Shown piece by piece: positions 42,484-56,780 of a stretch of 64,000 nucleotides of DNA. The stretch is taken from positions 372,001-436,000 of the forward strand of contig NZ_SOQX01000002.1 of assembly GCF_004366735.1 (NCBI RefSeq). The letters are read 5' to 3'. The DNA is from Thiohalophilus thiocyanatoxydans (GTDB taxonomy: Bacteria > Pseudomonadota > Gammaproteobacteria > UBA6429 > Thiohalophilaceae). Positions within the stretch are counted from its first letter, which is position 1. Each line of letters opens with the position of its first letter. The notes beneath the pieces are model-generated. The model worked only from the letters and a program-made list of their open reading frames with translations. It had not been told where the DNA came from and ran no database searches. The translations under genes and the position numbers were made by a program.

Positions 42484-43639
42484 CGATCAGGATTACCCCG
42501 AGGTTGATCAGCTGACTCAGCAGGGCGATAAACGCGGGATCGGCCCCCCAGCGAGGCACATCCGAGAGATCGTAAACCTCGTGATCACATAACCAGCGCA
42601 GCGGCTCGAACAGCTCATGCACCACGGTCAGGCTGTGGCCTGCGGCGAACAGGGTGAGCTGTTGCCCGTCATCGGTATAGAGCAGCCGGGCCCAGGGATT
42701 GCGTACCAGTACCGACTGCCGGACCAGCGCCTGCTCAACCGCCTGCTGACTCAAGGGCTTGTCCAGTGGCACAACACTATCGGCCTGTTTGGCCTCGGTT
42801 AACAAGCGACCCAGCCACTCGTCCAGTTGTGTGTCGGATAAAAACCGCAGGCGCAGGATCTCGCGCAATTCGCGCAGTGATTCGCTATCCAGGTGCGCGG
42901 GATGATCGGGCAGGGCACGGCCGGGATCGGTATAAAAGCGCGGGCTCGCCTCTTCTTCCACGTAGTCATCGGCAAAGCTGCCGATCAGCTGGGCATAGGA
43001 GGGGGCGCGAAAGCCGACGGAGAGGGTCATGCCTTCGCCTTGGGCGATACCGTGGTGGGCCACGCCGGGCGGCAGGTACAACATGTCACCGGGTTCGAGC
43101 AACCACGTCTGTTCGGGTTCGAACTGTTGCAGAATATTCAGGGCAATGCCGGGCACGAAGTTCTCCGCCGCGACGGGCCGGGTATTGACCTGCCAGCGCC
43201 GGGTCCCGCTGGCCTGCAGCAAAAAGACATCGTAATTGTCGACATGCGGCCCCACCGAGCCCTGATCGGCGGCATAACTGATCATGATGTCATCCATGCG
43301 CCAGTCGGGAACAAATCGAAACGCCTGCAGCAGTTCGGCCGCGGCGGGAATGTATTTGTCCACATCCTGCACCAGCAGGGTCCAGTGGCTTGGGGGGAGT
43401 TCGGCAAAGCGTTGCGGGGTGAACGGCCCGTTTTCCAGATGCCACGGGGCGGGGCCGTCTTTTTCCAGCACCAGACGCGATTCGATGTCGGATTCGCAGG
43501 CCAGCCCCGCCAGTTCGTCCGCATTCAGGGGCGGGACAAAATCGGGAAACGCCTGGCGAATCAGCAAGGGGCGTTGTTGCCAGTAGTCCTGTAAAAAATC
43601 GGCAGTGGAGAGTTGGCCCAGCGGAGTGCGTATGGCCAT
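42470..43639 (-). CDS. roxA: RoxA, ribosomal protein uL16 arginine 3-hydroxylase (cupin-like)
   Basis: The 389-aa JmjC-like protein has the facial-triad motif His132-x-Asp134 (GPHVDNYDVFLLQ) and a distal histidine at 195/196 (LPPGVAHHGIAQ), followed by a C-terminal winged-helix region. This matches YcfD/RoxA, which hydroxylates an arginine of ribosomal protein uL16 with oxygen and 2-oxoglutarate. It follows purB by 5 nt. Confidence 0.9.
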   Translation of the reverse strand: MAIRTPLGQLSTADFLQDYWQQRPLLIRQAFPDFVPPLNADELAGLACESDIESRLVLEKDGPAPWHLENGPFTPQRFAELPPSHWTLLVQDVDKYIPAAAELLQAFRFVPDWRMDDIMISYAADQGSVGPHVDNYDVFLLQASGTRRWQVNTRPVAAENFVPGIALNILQQFEPEQTWLLEPGDMLYLPPGVAHHGIAQGEGMTLSVGFRAPSYAQLIGSFADDYVEEEASPRFYTDPGRALPDHPAHLDSESLRELREILRLRFLSDTQLDEWLGRLLTEAKQADSVVPLDKPLSQQAVEQALVRQSVLVRNPWARLLYTDDGQQLTLFAAGHSLTVVHELFEPLRWLCDHEVYDLSDVPRWGADPAFIALLSQLINLGVILIDEAD

Positions 43640-43644
43640 CGGGG

Positions 43645-45336
<1,692 letters not shown>

Positions 45337-45564
45337 TTAACCCGCCCGGCGGTAAATCAGACCCGGTTTGAACAGCACCTCGTTGGCCGCCAGCTGATCC
45401 AGGGGACAGCCTTCATCATTACACCAGGCGAGGCGATCGTATTCATAACGCTGGCCGTTGCGCTCGATGGACTGGTAGATCGGCTTGCCCAGATGACTTC
45501 CGATTTTCGGTCCGTAAGACGGTTTTTGCACGACACTGACCTCCTGATTAAGGGTTTGCGACAT
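45337..45564 (-). CDS. 75-aa protein of unknown function
   Basis: A small soluble protein (MSQTLNQEVSVVQKPSYGPKIGSHLGKPIYQSIERNG...) with two cysteines in WCNDEGCPLD that could bind metal. A purine-rich site precedes the ATG. It lies between acnA and purB on the same strand and is not a recognised family. Confidence 0.65.
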   Translation of the reverse strand: MSQTLNQEVSVVQKPSYGPKIGSHLGKPIYQSIERNGQRYEYDRLAWCNDEGCPLDQLAANEVLFKPGLIYRRAG

Positions 45565-45621
45565 TCACTTGCCTTTGGCGGCAAGATGTCCTGTTGCTTT
45601 AGTCCCTACATGGTCATGAAA

Positions 45622-45643
45622 CCGCCCGGTTTCAACCGGGCGG
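45622..45643 (-). terminator. terminator-like hairpin after acnA
   Basis: CCGCCCGG (45622-45629) pairs with CCGGGCGG (45636-45643), about 45 nt after the acnA stop. On the minus strand it is followed by TTTCAT, a short U-run. Confidence 0.6.
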
Positions 45644-45687
45644 CTCGTGTCATCGAGCGATTAAGTGATGCCAGCTGTTTCGCGGAT

Positions 45688-48348
<2,661 letters not shown>

Positions 48349-48426
48349 GTAACGGGCTCCTTCGGAGAAAACGATGATTTTGCCGGTGAATGATACTGCC
48401 CCGATTATACGCGAAAGCCCGGCCCG

Positions 48427-48960
48427 CTGGAACAAACCCGGCTCTTTTCAGGGGCGGGAAAGACAACGCGGAGTTCGCGGAGGCGCAGAGGCGCGGAGAA
48501 AGTAATTTTGCTTCATCGGACAGATCACTTTACTGAGTCTGATTGATGACGCTTACTTTGAACAGGGTTAGCTAAATTATAAGGAAATCCCTGTCTCTGT
48601 TCCGGTAAAACTAACTTACATAAAATCATTTGTATAATTATACCTCCGCGCCTCCGCGAACTCCGCGTTAATTTCCAGAAACTATCTACTGGCGAAGCAA
48701 TTGCTGGCAGTGTTGATCTGGAATAAACCGGGTTTTTTTACGGACGGGAAAGAAAACGCGGAGATCGCAGATACGTTTATGCCCGTCGTTTGGGTACGGA
48801 GGCACAGAGGTTTTAATATTGTATGGTTGAAATTGGTGCAGTAATACAAGTTCAGAAAAATACGTCGATTTTAATAAATTGAATTTGTTTTCTCCGCGCC
48901 TCTGCGACTCCGCGTTCTCCGCGTTAATTTCCAGAAACTATCTACTGGCGAAGCAACTGT
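48427..48960. repeat. tandem duplication of a GCGGAG inverted-repeat element
   Basis: Copy 1 (about 48427-48704) and copy 2 (about 48717-48960) each begin TGGAA(C/T)AAACC, carry a GGGAAAG(A/C)(A/C)AACGCGGAG left arm and a CTCCGCGTTAATTTCCAG right arm, and end in CTACTGGCGAAGCAA. In copy 2 that end is the real hflD 3' end; in copy 1 it is a duplicated fragment. The unit length is about 290 bp. There is no other coding sequence. Confidence 0.75.
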
Positions 48961-49559
48961 TGCGCTGTGTCGACGATGCGTTTGCGTTTGAAGAGGATCT
49001 GCCAGCGGTTGCCGCCGACCTGACGCCAGAGTACGGCGGCGCGGATGCCGGCCAGCAGCAGGGCGCGGATACGACTGACATTGTCGGGGTTGGAGAGGTA
49101 TTGTTGTTCGCCGTTGACCATGATCTTGGGTGTCATGTGACTCACGGTATCACTGTAGATGCCGGCCAGGTTGGCCAGCACGTTGGTATGGGTCAGGGCG
49201 TAGTGTTCGGTCTGGGCGCGGGCCCGTTCGATCCCTTCGGCGACTTGACCCAGCATGGCGGGGTTTTTGTCCAGTTTGCGTTGCAGGTGCAGCAGCGCGA
49301 TCACGTAGCGGGCGATTTCGACCTTGCGGGTTTGTGCGCTGGCTCCCAGTTGATTGATCAGGGTCTGCAATCCGGTACGCAAAACCGCAGGTGGACCAAA
49401 GACATCGGTGACCGAATCGGGATCGGTGTTAAGGATCCCCTGCAGACAAACCTGCAGATCATCGTCGTCGTAGCGGCCGCTGCTGGCGATGTTGTGCACC
49501 AGCTGGGCCGTTTGAAACACCGCGGCTAACGCCAGGGTTTGTTCTTCTGTCCGGTTCAT
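48942..49559 (-). CDS. hflD: HflD, high-frequency lysogenization protein homologue
   Basis: The 205-aa helical protein from ATG 49559 ([25 protein letters not shown]) fits HflD in length and sequence. In E. coli it binds phage lambda CII; its housekeeping role is unclear. Its start overlaps the mnmA stop (ATGA). The last six residues (QQLLRQ) are encoded in DNA that is also duplicated downstream. Confidence 0.95.
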   Translation of the reverse strand: MNRTEEQTLALAAVFQTAQLVHNIASSGRYDDDDLQVCLQGILNTDPDSVTDVFGPPAVLRTGLQTLINQLGASAQTRKVEIARYVIALLHLQRKLDKNPAMLGQVAEGIERARAQTEHYALTHTNVLANLAGIYSDTVSHMTPKIMVNGEQQYLSNPDNVSRIRALLLAGIRAAVLWRQVGGNRWQILFKRKRIVDTAQQLLRQ

Positions 49560-50653
49560 GCCTGACTCCGCTGATAATTCTGAATAATGCCGCCGCCGAG
49601 GCAGACCTCGTCCTGATAGAACACGATCGACTGACCGGGCGTGATGGCCCACTGGGGATCGGCAAAGCTGACCTCACAGACGCCGTCGTGTAAAGCGGTG
49701 ATGGTACAGGCCGTGTCCGGCTGGCGATAGCGGGTCCGGGCGGTGCATTGCAGGGGGATGGGCGGCGCACTGCCGGCGACCCAGTGCAGATCGGTGGCGC
49801 TCAGCTGTTGACTGTAGAGCAGGGGATGATCGTGGCCATTGACGACGATCAGCACATTATTCTCCAGATCCTTGTCGGCCACATACCAGGTGGCATCCGG
49901 ATAGCCCCTGACCCCGCCGATCCCCAGCCCCTGACGCTGGCCCAGGGTGTAATACATCAACCCCTCGTGACGGCCGAGCCGATCGCCTTCGGGCGTGCGG
50001 ATCTCGCCGGGCCGGGCGGGCAGGTAGTGTTTGAGAAAGGCCCGAAAATCCCGCTCGCCGATAAAACAGATCCCGGTGCTGTCTTTCTTATTATAGGTGA
50101 TCAGATCCTGTTGTTCGGCCAGCCAGCGGACCTGCGGCTTGTCCAGTTCGCCCACGGGAAACAGGCTGCGGCCGAGCTGTTCCTGATTCAGGGTATATAA
50201 AAAGTAACTCTGATCCTTGTTGTGATCCTTGCCACGTAACAGATAAAACCGGCCATCCTGTTCGCGGATCCGCGCGTAATGACCGGTGGCAATGCGTTCG
50301 GCGCCCTGCGCCAGGGCATAATCCAGAAACGCCCGGAACTTGATCTCCCGGTTGCAGAGAATGTCGGGATTGGGCGTGCGCCCGGCACCGTACTCCTGCA
50401 GAAAATAACTGAACACCCGATCCCAGTACTGATCGGCAAAGTTCACACCCTGTAACGGGATGCCCAGTGCTTCGCAGACCTGTTGCGCATCCTTGAGGTC
50501 TTCCTCGGCGGCGCAGTGGTCGTCCTCATCGTCACCTTCCCAGTTTTTCATGAACACCCCGCGCACGGCATGGCCCTGTTGCTTTAACAACAGTGCCGCC
50601 ACCGACGAATCAACCCCGCCGGACATGCCCACGATGATATCCATTGCTGCCAT
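49556..50653 (-). CDS. mnmA: MnmA, tRNA 2-thiouridylase
   Basis: The 365-aa protein has the PP-loop [15 protein letters not shown], the catalytic cysteines in [11 protein letters not shown] and [12 protein letters not shown], and the family end. It transfers sulfur to U34 of Lys, Glu and Gln tRNAs. In E. coli sulfur arrives through TusBCD-TusE; the related DsrEFH-DsrC proteins here are dedicated to oxidation. M4 is an alternative start. Confidence 0.97.
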   Translation of the reverse strand: MAAMDIIVGMSGGVDSSVAALLLKQQGHAVRGVFMKNWEGDDEDDHCAAEEDLKDAQQVCEALGIPLQGVNFADQYWDRVFSYFLQEYGAGRTPNPDILCNREIKFRAFLDYALAQGAERIATGHYARIREQDGRFYLLRGKDHNKDQSYFLYTLNQEQLGRSLFPVGELDKPQVRWLAEQQDLITYNKKDSTGICFIGERDFRAFLKHYLPARPGEIRTPEGDRLGRHEGLMYYTLGQRQGLGIGGVRGYPDATWYVADKDLENNVLIVVNGHDHPLLYSQQLSATDLHWVAGSAPPIPLQCTARTRYRQPDTACTITALHDGVCEVSFADPQWAITPGQSIVFYQDEVCLGGGIIQNYQRSQA

Positions 50654-50847
50654 GATCTTAATAACTTGTTGGTTGCTTTAATTAAACCACCGAAACACCG
50701 ACGTCACCGAATACACTGAAAAGTAAAACGTGATATTAATCGGTGACAGCGGAATCAATCGGACAGGTAAAGTTTCTGAAATACTTATTTTTCTCTGCGC
50801 CTCCGCGTTCTCCGCGTTTTCTCCCGGAGCGCTAAAAAAATGAATCG
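50654..50847. repeat. half element of the GCGGAG family
   Basis: Only the right arm type is present (CTCTGCGCCTCCGCGTTCTCCGCG, about 50793-50816), without a matching left arm. The rest of the gap between nudJ and mnmA shows only imperfect CACCGA repeats near 50690-50715. Confidence 0.5.
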
Positions 50848-51294
50848 CTACTCGATGTCTCGATACAGTTTGAGAGGATAGCGCTGTCCGTTCAGATAAT
50901 CCTCGATGCTTTGCATGACCAGCGGGCTGCGCAGTTTGTCCGCTTGCGCCCGCAGTTCGTCCGGGCCGAGCCAGAGCGCGCGCAGGATACCTTCATCGAG
51001 CGCAAGATCGGTATCAGGTTCGCCGACGACACCGCAAAACGCATGGCGCACAAAGGTGATACCGTTATCCGGATGCATCCAGCGATAGATTCCGGTGACC
51101 GCCTGCGGTTCGAAGTGATGCGCCGTCTCCTCCAGGGTCTCGCGTTTGACCGCCTGGAGGAAACTTTCACCGGCCTCCACGTGGCCGGCCGGCTGGTTAA
51201 GGACGATCCGGCCCTCGACGTCTTCCTCGACCATCAGAAAGCGGCCGTTTTGTTCGATGACCGCGGCGACGGTCAGGTGGGGCTGAAATGTCAT
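50848..51294 (-). CDS. nudJ: NudJ-type Nudix phosphatase
   Basis: The 148-aa product from ATG 51294 (MTFQPHLTVAAVIEQNGRFLMVEE) has the Nudix box G-H-V-E-A-G-E-S-F-L-Q-A-V-K-R-E-T-L-E-E-T. The NudJ family hydrolyses phosphorylated thiamine and nucleotide pyrophosphates. Order and direction match rluE-nudJ-mnmA of other gammaproteobacteria. Its first 98 nt lie inside the rluE reading frame. Confidence 0.92.
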   Translation of the reverse strand: MTFQPHLTVAAVIEQNGRFLMVEEDVEGRIVLNQPAGHVEAGESFLQAVKRETLEETAHHFEPQAVTGIYRWMHPDNGITFVRHAFCGVVGEPDTDLALDEGILRALWLGPDELRAQADKLRSPLVMQSIEDYLNGQRYPLKLYRDIE

Positions 51295-51871
51295 GGGACT
51301 CGCAATACTGTTGCAGGCTGGGCCAGGGTTGCTCAATCTCCCGCCACTGTCCGGGCTGGAGCCCGTCGAGTGACCAGGGGCCGATAGCATACCGGATCAG
51401 ACGCAGGGTAGGGTAGCCGACGGCGGCGGTCATGCGCCGTACCTGGCGGTTGCGGCCCTCGCGCAGGGTCAGGGCGAGCCAGGCGGTGGGGATTGACGCC
51501 CGGTGACGCACCGGGGGCTGGCGGGGCCACAAGGCCGGCGGTTCGGGGATCCGTGCAGCCTCGGCCGGGGCGCTCAGACCGTCTTTTAATTCAATCCCCT
51601 GCTGTATTTGTTGAAGTGCGGCGGCATCGGGTTCACCCTCGACCTGCACTTGGTAGATTTTGGGCAGCTTGAAGGCCGGGTCGCTGATCCGGTTTTGCAG
51701 TCTGCCGTCATCGGTCAACAGAATCAGACCTTCGCTGTCCTTGTCCAGACGCCCGGCCGGGTACACACCGGGCAGCGAGATATAGTCGGCCAGGGTTGTG
51801 TCAGCAGTCTGGCCGCTAAACTGACAAACCACGCCAAAGGGTTTGTTGAAGCCAATCAACATTGCTGGCAC
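51197..51871 (-). CDS. rluE: RluE-type 23S rRNA pseudouridine synthase
   Basis: The 224-aa protein has the catalytic motif AGRLDKDSEGLILLTDDG and REGRNRQVRRM of the RsuA family; RluE makes pseudouridine 2457 of 23S rRNA. The last 33 residues (SAPPDRRRGHRTKR...) lie within the nudJ frame and look like non-conserved read-through. M4 (51862) may be the true start. Confidence 0.92.
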   Translation of the reverse strand: MPAMLIGFNKPFGVVCQFSGQTADTTLADYISLPGVYPAGRLDKDSEGLILLTDDGRLQNRISDPAFKLPKIYQVQVEGEPDAAALQQIQQGIELKDGLSAPAEAARIPEPPALWPRQPPVRHRASIPTAWLALTLREGRNRQVRRMTAAVGYPTLRLIRYAIGPWSLDGLQPGQWREIEQPWPSLQQYCESHDISAPPDRRRGHRTKRPLSDGRGRRRGPDRP

Positions 51872-51936
51872 TTTACAGCAAAAAAAGTCCCGGTAAAGGG
51901 CTCAATTATTAATTTCGACAGCCGATAAACCCCACT

Positions 51937-54858
51937 GTGAATAATTTTGCCACCCGTATGTTTCAATCCACCCTGCAAAGACGTTTTGTGGTCATGGCCT
52001 TGCTGATGCTGGCAGTGCTCAGCGGGATCATTGTCTATACCCAGAACCAGGTCGGTCAGATTACCGAGGAAACAATTCAGAGCGTGGCAGAAATCCGCCA
52101 GATGGAACGCCGGATCAATGAGATCCGCGCCGGCCTGCAGAAACTGGAGCAGCGGGTCTATCAGCGCACGGTAATCGCTTATGCTGACGAGGGGGATGTC
52201 GAAAAGAAACTGATGACGCAGATCGAGCAGGTCGACAGCCAGATCGAAAAGCTGTTTGCGACATCATCCCGGCATAACGACTGGCAGGAGATCGCAAAAA
52301 ACGAACAGGACTCATTTGCAGCGCTGACCGTGAAGTTGAAACAGGATTTCCAGAAAATCAAACGCTATATCGGGTATTACAATATGGTGATCGTCGATAC
52401 CCGCCTGCGATTTCCGTTTGCCGAGAACCTGAACAATAAACTGTTGCCCCTGAATAATGAGTTTGTTACCAGTATTGGGACCGCCTTGACCGGCATGGAG
52501 GATGCCGAGCTGTCACGGGAATACAGGCAGGTCAGGCAATTGCTCATTGAGTTGCGTTATGCCTGGATTCAGAAAATCAGTGCCTTTCGCATGTTTGTGC
52601 TCTCACGCAGCGGGATGTTTGACACGCCACGTTCTGCCATGCAGGCAACCCTGAGTGACCGGGATATTTTTGTTGAGCGAGTATGGGGCTTGTTGACCGA
52701 GCTGCAGCAGCTGAATGAGCAGACAGGTTTGCCATTTGAGGTCGAGATTGCGATCGAGCAGATGAATCGTATCCATTCCATCTATGAAGAGGAATTTAAC
52801 AGTATAAAGCCAACATTAATGTCGGACGAATGGCGAATTGATCAGTTGTTTCTGCATGAAAAATTGCAGCCGGAGTTTGGCGCGTTGAACCAGCTGGTCA
52901 GTGACTTAAGCGAAAGAGTCAAACAACAATCAACGCAGATAATCGGCCGTACCGATGAAACTGTGAACCGGATTAACCTGGTTATCTGGCTGTCTGCGGT
53001 AATTTTTGTCATCCTGATATTGCTTGGGTATTTGATGTTTGAACGACTGATACGTCGTCCTGTGCGGGTGGTTGCCGATGCAATGAATGCCGAGGCCAGT
53101 GGTGAGTCGTTTTATCCGATAATGAGTTCCAGTATTCAGGAAACTCAACTTCTGGTCGATGCATTTCATAACATGCAGGAGCAGGTCCACTCCAGACAGG
53201 CGAGGCTGGAGTCGATACTGGGCAGTGCTGCCGAAGGTATTATCACCATAGATAAAAACGGGGTGATTGAAAGCTTCAACAAGTCAGCGGAAAAATTGTT
53301 TGGTTACGGGGCGAAAGAGATGATCGGCGCTAATATCAAGCAGCTTTTTCCGGAAGCAATTCAGGCGCGCAAGGGTTCATTTGTTGGTCGTCTCTGCCAG
53401 GGCAATATTTCCCAGACAAACTCGGAGATCGACACTGTTGGGTTGCATCGTGACGGAACAACCTTTCCGATGTCGATAAAAATTGGCGAGATGAATGTTG
53501 CAGGTCAGCAACTGTATACCGCGATGGTTGATGACGTGAGCGAGCGCATGACCATGATAAGCAACCTGCGCCACCTGGCGGAACATGATTCGCTTACCGG
53601 GCTGGCCAATCGCTATTTCTTTTTGCAGGAACTGGAAAGAGTTGTGCAGCGCGCGGCAAGAGGATTGCATGGCGATGTCGCTTTGTTATATATCGACATG
53701 GATAACTTTAAGTACGTTAATGACACCATGGGGCACATGGCGGGTGACAAGCTTTTAATCGAGGTTTCTGGGATGCTGAAAAAACGCAGCCGCGATACGG
53801 ATCTGGTGGCGCGTATCGGTGGCGATGAATTTGCGGTTATCCTTTATGATGTTGAACAGTATGATGCATTGAAAGCTGCTGATGCGTTTCGCGAAAAGCT
53901 GGGTGAGTATCGTTTTTCTTTTGATGGCAACCTGGCCGATGTCGGTTGTTCCGTCGGCGTAGCTATGGTCGAACAAAATGTAACCAGGGACGAGCTTCTG
54001 GCCCGGGCGGATCTTTCCTGTAACGCCGCCAAGCGTTCGGGGCGTAATAAAGTACATCTGTATAGCGATATAGATAAACAAAATTTGGATAATATTTCCG
54101 ATGATATGGGGTGGGTAAGACGCATCAAGGAAGCGGTGCGTAATGACCGGTTCGTATTTGCATTGCAACCCATTATGCATGCCGGTACCGGTGAGATCAG
54201 CCGTTTTGAAGCCCTGCTGCGCATGCTTGATGAGCAGGACGAGTTGATTATGCCCGGTGGGTTTATACCACCGGCGGAACGTTTCAGCATGATGCCGGAA
54301 ATCGATCGCTGGGTCGTCAACCATGCCGTGGGGTATCTGGCCAGTGAAGACAGTGGCGACAGTAATCTGTCGATCAATCTGTCTGCGAGCTCATTTGATA
54401 ATGAGGCAATGATTGATTTTATTACCGATAGAATCTCACAAACCGGGATCGATCCCACCCGTATTACTTTCGAAATTACCGAGACCATGGCAATGGCCGA
54501 TCTTGAGTTGACGGCGTCGTTTCTGGAGAAGCTTCGCAGTCTCGGTTGTCGTACCGCGCTGGATGATTTTGGTATTGGCTATTCGTCGTTTGCCTATCTC
54601 AAGGAATTGCCGGTGGATTATGTCAAGATCGACGGCTCTTTTGTCCGGGATATCGACAGCAATGAGCTGAACAGGGCGATCGTCAAATCGATGAATGATG
54701 TAGCCCAGGCCATGGGCAAGCTGACCGTGGCCGAATTTATCGAAACGGAATCGGTTATGAATATACTGGAGCTGATTGGCCTGGATTACCTGCAGGGCTA
54801 TTATATCGGCCGTCCCGAAATCCCCGACTTCGAGCGGCGGCGTATTACCCCGGAATAG
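51937..54858 (+). CDS. membrane-bound PAS-GGDEF-EAL cyclic-di-GMP regulator
   Basis: The 973-aa protein has a transmembrane helix at about 19-37, a 310-residue helical periplasmic sensor region, a second helix at about 345-372 with a short HAMP-like segment, a PAS domain (about 425-545), an intact GGDEF (about 627) with RDTD inhibitory site, and an EAL domain with FEALLR (about 757), DDFGIGYSS and KIDGSFV. Both synthesis and breakdown of c-di-GMP look possible. Codon choice is less GC-rich than its neighbours, and it interrupts the rluE-icd neighbourhood, hinting at later acquisition. Confidence 0.95.
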   Translation: MNNFATRMFQSTLQRRFVVMALLMLAVLSGIIVYTQNQVGQITEETIQSVAEIRQMERRINEIRAGLQKLEQRVYQRTVIAYADEGDVEKKLMTQIEQVDSQIEKLFATSSRHNDWQEIAKNEQDSFAALTVKLKQDFQKIKRYIGYYNMVIVDTRLRFPFAENLNNKLLPLNNEFVTSIGTALTGMEDAELSREYRQVRQLLIELRYAWIQKISAFRMFVLSRSGMFDTPRSAMQATLSDRDIFVERVWGLLTELQQLNEQTGLPFEVEIAIEQMNRIHSIYEEEFNSIKPTLMSDEWRIDQLFLHEKLQPEFGALNQLVSDLSERVKQQSTQIIGRTDETVNRINLVIWLSAVIFVILILLGYLMFERLIRRPVRVVADAMNAEASGESFYPIMSSSIQETQLLVDAFHNMQEQVHSRQARLESILGSAAEGIITIDKNGVIESFNKSAEKLFGYGAKEMIGANIKQLFPEAIQARKGSFVGRLCQGNISQTNSEIDTVGLHRDGTTFPMSIKIGEMNVAGQQLYTAMVDDVSERMTMISNLRHLAEHDSLTGLANRYFFLQELERVVQRAARGLHGDVALLYIDMDNFKYVNDTMGHMAGDKLLIEVSGMLKKRSRDTDLVARIGGDEFAVILYDVEQYDALKAADAFREKLGEYRFSFDGNLADVGCSVGVAMVEQNVTRDELLARADLSCNAAKRSGRNKVHLYSDIDKQNLDNISDDMGWVRRIKEAVRNDRFVFALQPIMHAGTGEISRFEALLRMLDEQDELIMPGGFIPPAERFSMMPEIDRWVVNHAVGYLASEDSGDSNLSINLSASSFDNEAMIDFITDRISQTGIDPTRITFEITETMAMADLELTASFLEKLRSLGCRTALDDFGIGYSSFAYLKELPVDYVKIDGSFVRDIDSNELNRAIVKSMNDVAQAMGKLTVAEFIETESVMNILELIGLDYLQGYYIGRPEIPDFERRRITPE

Positions 54859-55025
54859 GCATTTCGCGTACCGATTGAAACCCGGGTGATCGGACATTCG
54901 CAGGCCGGTCCAGTCATAACATCGCCGTTTACCGCACCCGGCTGAGTTAGTGGGCCCGAACCGTTCTGTCCGGCGCCTTTATCCGATATAATCCGAAACT
55001 CATTTGCGATTCACAGGACAGAGGT

Positions 55026-56285
55026 ATGGCTTACGAGAAGATCGCCGTCCCCGCCGATGGTCAGGCCATCGCGGTCAACCCGGATAATTCCCTGAATGTG
55101 CCCGACAATCCCGTTATTCCCTATATTGAAGGCGACGGGATCGGGGTTGATATCACCCCGGTGATGCAGAAGGTGATCGATGCCGCGGTGGAAAAAGCGT
55201 ACGGGGGCGAGCGCCGGCTGCACTGGATGGAGATCTACGCGGGGGAGAAGTCCACCCGCCTGTACGGTGAAGATGTCTGGTTGCCCGACGAGACCCTGGC
55301 GGCGATTCGTGAATTCAGCGTGGCCATCAAGGGTCCCCTGACCACGCCGATCGGCGGCGGTATCCGTTCCCTGAATGTGGCGCTGCGTCAGGATCTCGAT
55401 CTCTATGTCTGCCTGCGCCCGGTCCGTTATTATGACGGCACGCCCAGTCCGCTGCGCGAACCGGAAAAGACCGACATGGTCATTTTCCGCGAGAATTCCG
55501 AGGATATCTATGCCGGCATCGAATGGCAGGCCGGTACCCCGGAGGTGAAAAAAGTCATCGATTTTCTGCAACAGGAGATGGGGGTTAACAAAATCCGCTT
55601 CCCCGACAGTTCAGGAATCGGGATCAAACCGGTTTCCCGCGAAGGCACCGAGCGGCTGGTACGCAAGGCGATCCAGTACGCCATTGATAATGACCGGCCC
55701 TCGGTGACCCTGGTGCACAAGGGCAATATCATGAAATTCACCGAAGGGGCCTTCAAGCAGTGGGGTTACGAACTGGCTCAACGGGAGTTCGGGGCAAAAG
55801 AAATTGATGGCGGCCCCTGGTGCAGCTTTAAAAACCCTGACACCGGCACCGAGATCGTCGTCAAGGATGCGATTGCCGACGCGTTCCTGCAGCAGATCCT
55901 GCTGCGCCCGGAAGATTATGACGTGATCGCCACACTCAACCTCAACGGGGATTACATTTCCGATGCCCTGGCGGCCCAGGTAGGGGGCATCGGCATCGCG
56001 CCGGGCGCCAATATGTCCGATACCGTGGCGCTGTTCGAGGCGACCCACGGCACGGCGCCCAAGTACGCTGGCCAGGACAAGGTCAATCCCGGTTCGCTGA
56101 TCCTCTCCGCGGAGATGATGCTGCGTCATCTGGGCTGGGTTGAAGCGGCCGATCGGGTGGTGCAGGGGATGTCCCGCGCCATTGCCAATAAAACCGTGAC
56201 CTATGATTTTGAACGCCTGGTCCCGGGCGCGAGTCTGCTCAGCTGCTCGGGCTTCGGCGATGCGCTGATCGCGCAAATGGCGTGA
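55026..56285 (+). CDS. icd: Icd, NADP-dependent isocitrate dehydrogenase
   Basis: The 419-aa protein has the substrate-phosphorylatable serine region ([15 protein letters not shown]) and the signature [25 protein letters not shown]. It converts isocitrate to 2-oxoglutarate with NADP. The ATG is preceded by CACAGGACAGAGG as ribosome site. It is upstream of the cspD-clp group, as in Pseudomonas. Confidence 0.98.
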   Translation: MAYEKIAVPADGQAIAVNPDNSLNVPDNPVIPYIEGDGIGVDITPVMQKVIDAAVEKAYGGERRLHWMEIYAGEKSTRLYGEDVWLPDETLAAIREFSVAIKGPLTTPIGGGIRSLNVALRQDLDLYVCLRPVRYYDGTPSPLREPEKTDMVIFRENSEDIYAGIEWQAGTPEVKKVIDFLQQEMGVNKIRFPDSSGIGIKPVSREGTERLVRKAIQYAIDNDRPSVTLVHKGNIMKFTEGAFKQWGYELAQREFGAKEIDGGPWCSFKNPDTGTEIVVKDAIADAFLQQILLRPEDYDVIATLNLNGDYISDALAAQVGGIGIAPGANMSDTVALFEATHGTAPKYAGQDKVNPGSLILSAEMMLRHLGWVEAADRVVQGMSRAIANKTVTYDFERLVPGASLLSCSGFGDALIAQMA

Positions 56286-56309
56286 CCGGGCAGAGCCGGG
56301 CCAGGCAAA

Positions 56310-56334
56310 ATAACCGCTCTAAAAGAGCGGTTAT
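56310..56334 (+). terminator. hairpin after icd
   Basis: ATAACCGCTCT (56310-56320) pairs with AGAGCGGTTAT (56324-56334) over AAA, 24 nt after the icd stop. The U-run is short (TT), so strength is moderate. It also lies about 33 nt past the end of the convergent csp gene. Confidence 0.65.
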
Positions 56335-56367
56335 TGGCTGATGAGTGAATCCCGTGGCCGGTCCGAA

Positions 56368-56586
56368 TCAGTGGGTACCGGTGTCCTGGGGGGTGATGGT
56401 GGTCGCATGCATCCCTTTGGGGCCCTGTTGATACTCGAATTCAACCTGCTGGCCCTTTTTCAGGGTCTTGTAGCCCTCCATGCTAATGGCGGAAAAATGG
56501 GCAAAAATGTCGTCTCCGCCATTTTCGGGGGCGATAAACCCGTATCCCTTGGCATTACTGAACCATTTTACTGTACCTGTCGACAT
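56368..56586 (-). CDS. cold-shock protein, CspD-like
   Basis: The 72-aa protein has the RNA-binding motifs KGYGFIAPE and DIFAHFSAI of cold-shock domains. The location between icd and clpS is that of cspD in Pseudomonas. It binds single-stranded nucleic acid. Confidence 0.93.
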   Translation of the reverse strand: MSTGTVKWFSNAKGYGFIAPENGGDDIFAHFSAISMEGYKTLKKGQQVEFEYQQGPKGMHATTITPQDTGTH

Positions 56587-56780
56587 AGTCTTTCAGCCTC
56601 CTCGTCCATCGACGGGGCAACCCGGTTACCCCTTGTATTGTCATGGAATTGCACTGCCCCGGGCCCGACCCGGGTGCAACTTCACCCCCTGACTATAGTC
56701 AAAGTGAGTTGAATTTCATCCGACAAAGCCACAAAAACGGGGGATGTGAATCCCTGGCCTGTATCGGCTAAAATCGACCT

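Noticed and set aside
50848-51390. longer nudJ reading starting at 51390
   Set aside because: The extra 32 residues overlap rluE deeply and do not resemble the Nudix N-terminus; MTFQPHLTVAAVIE is the natural start.
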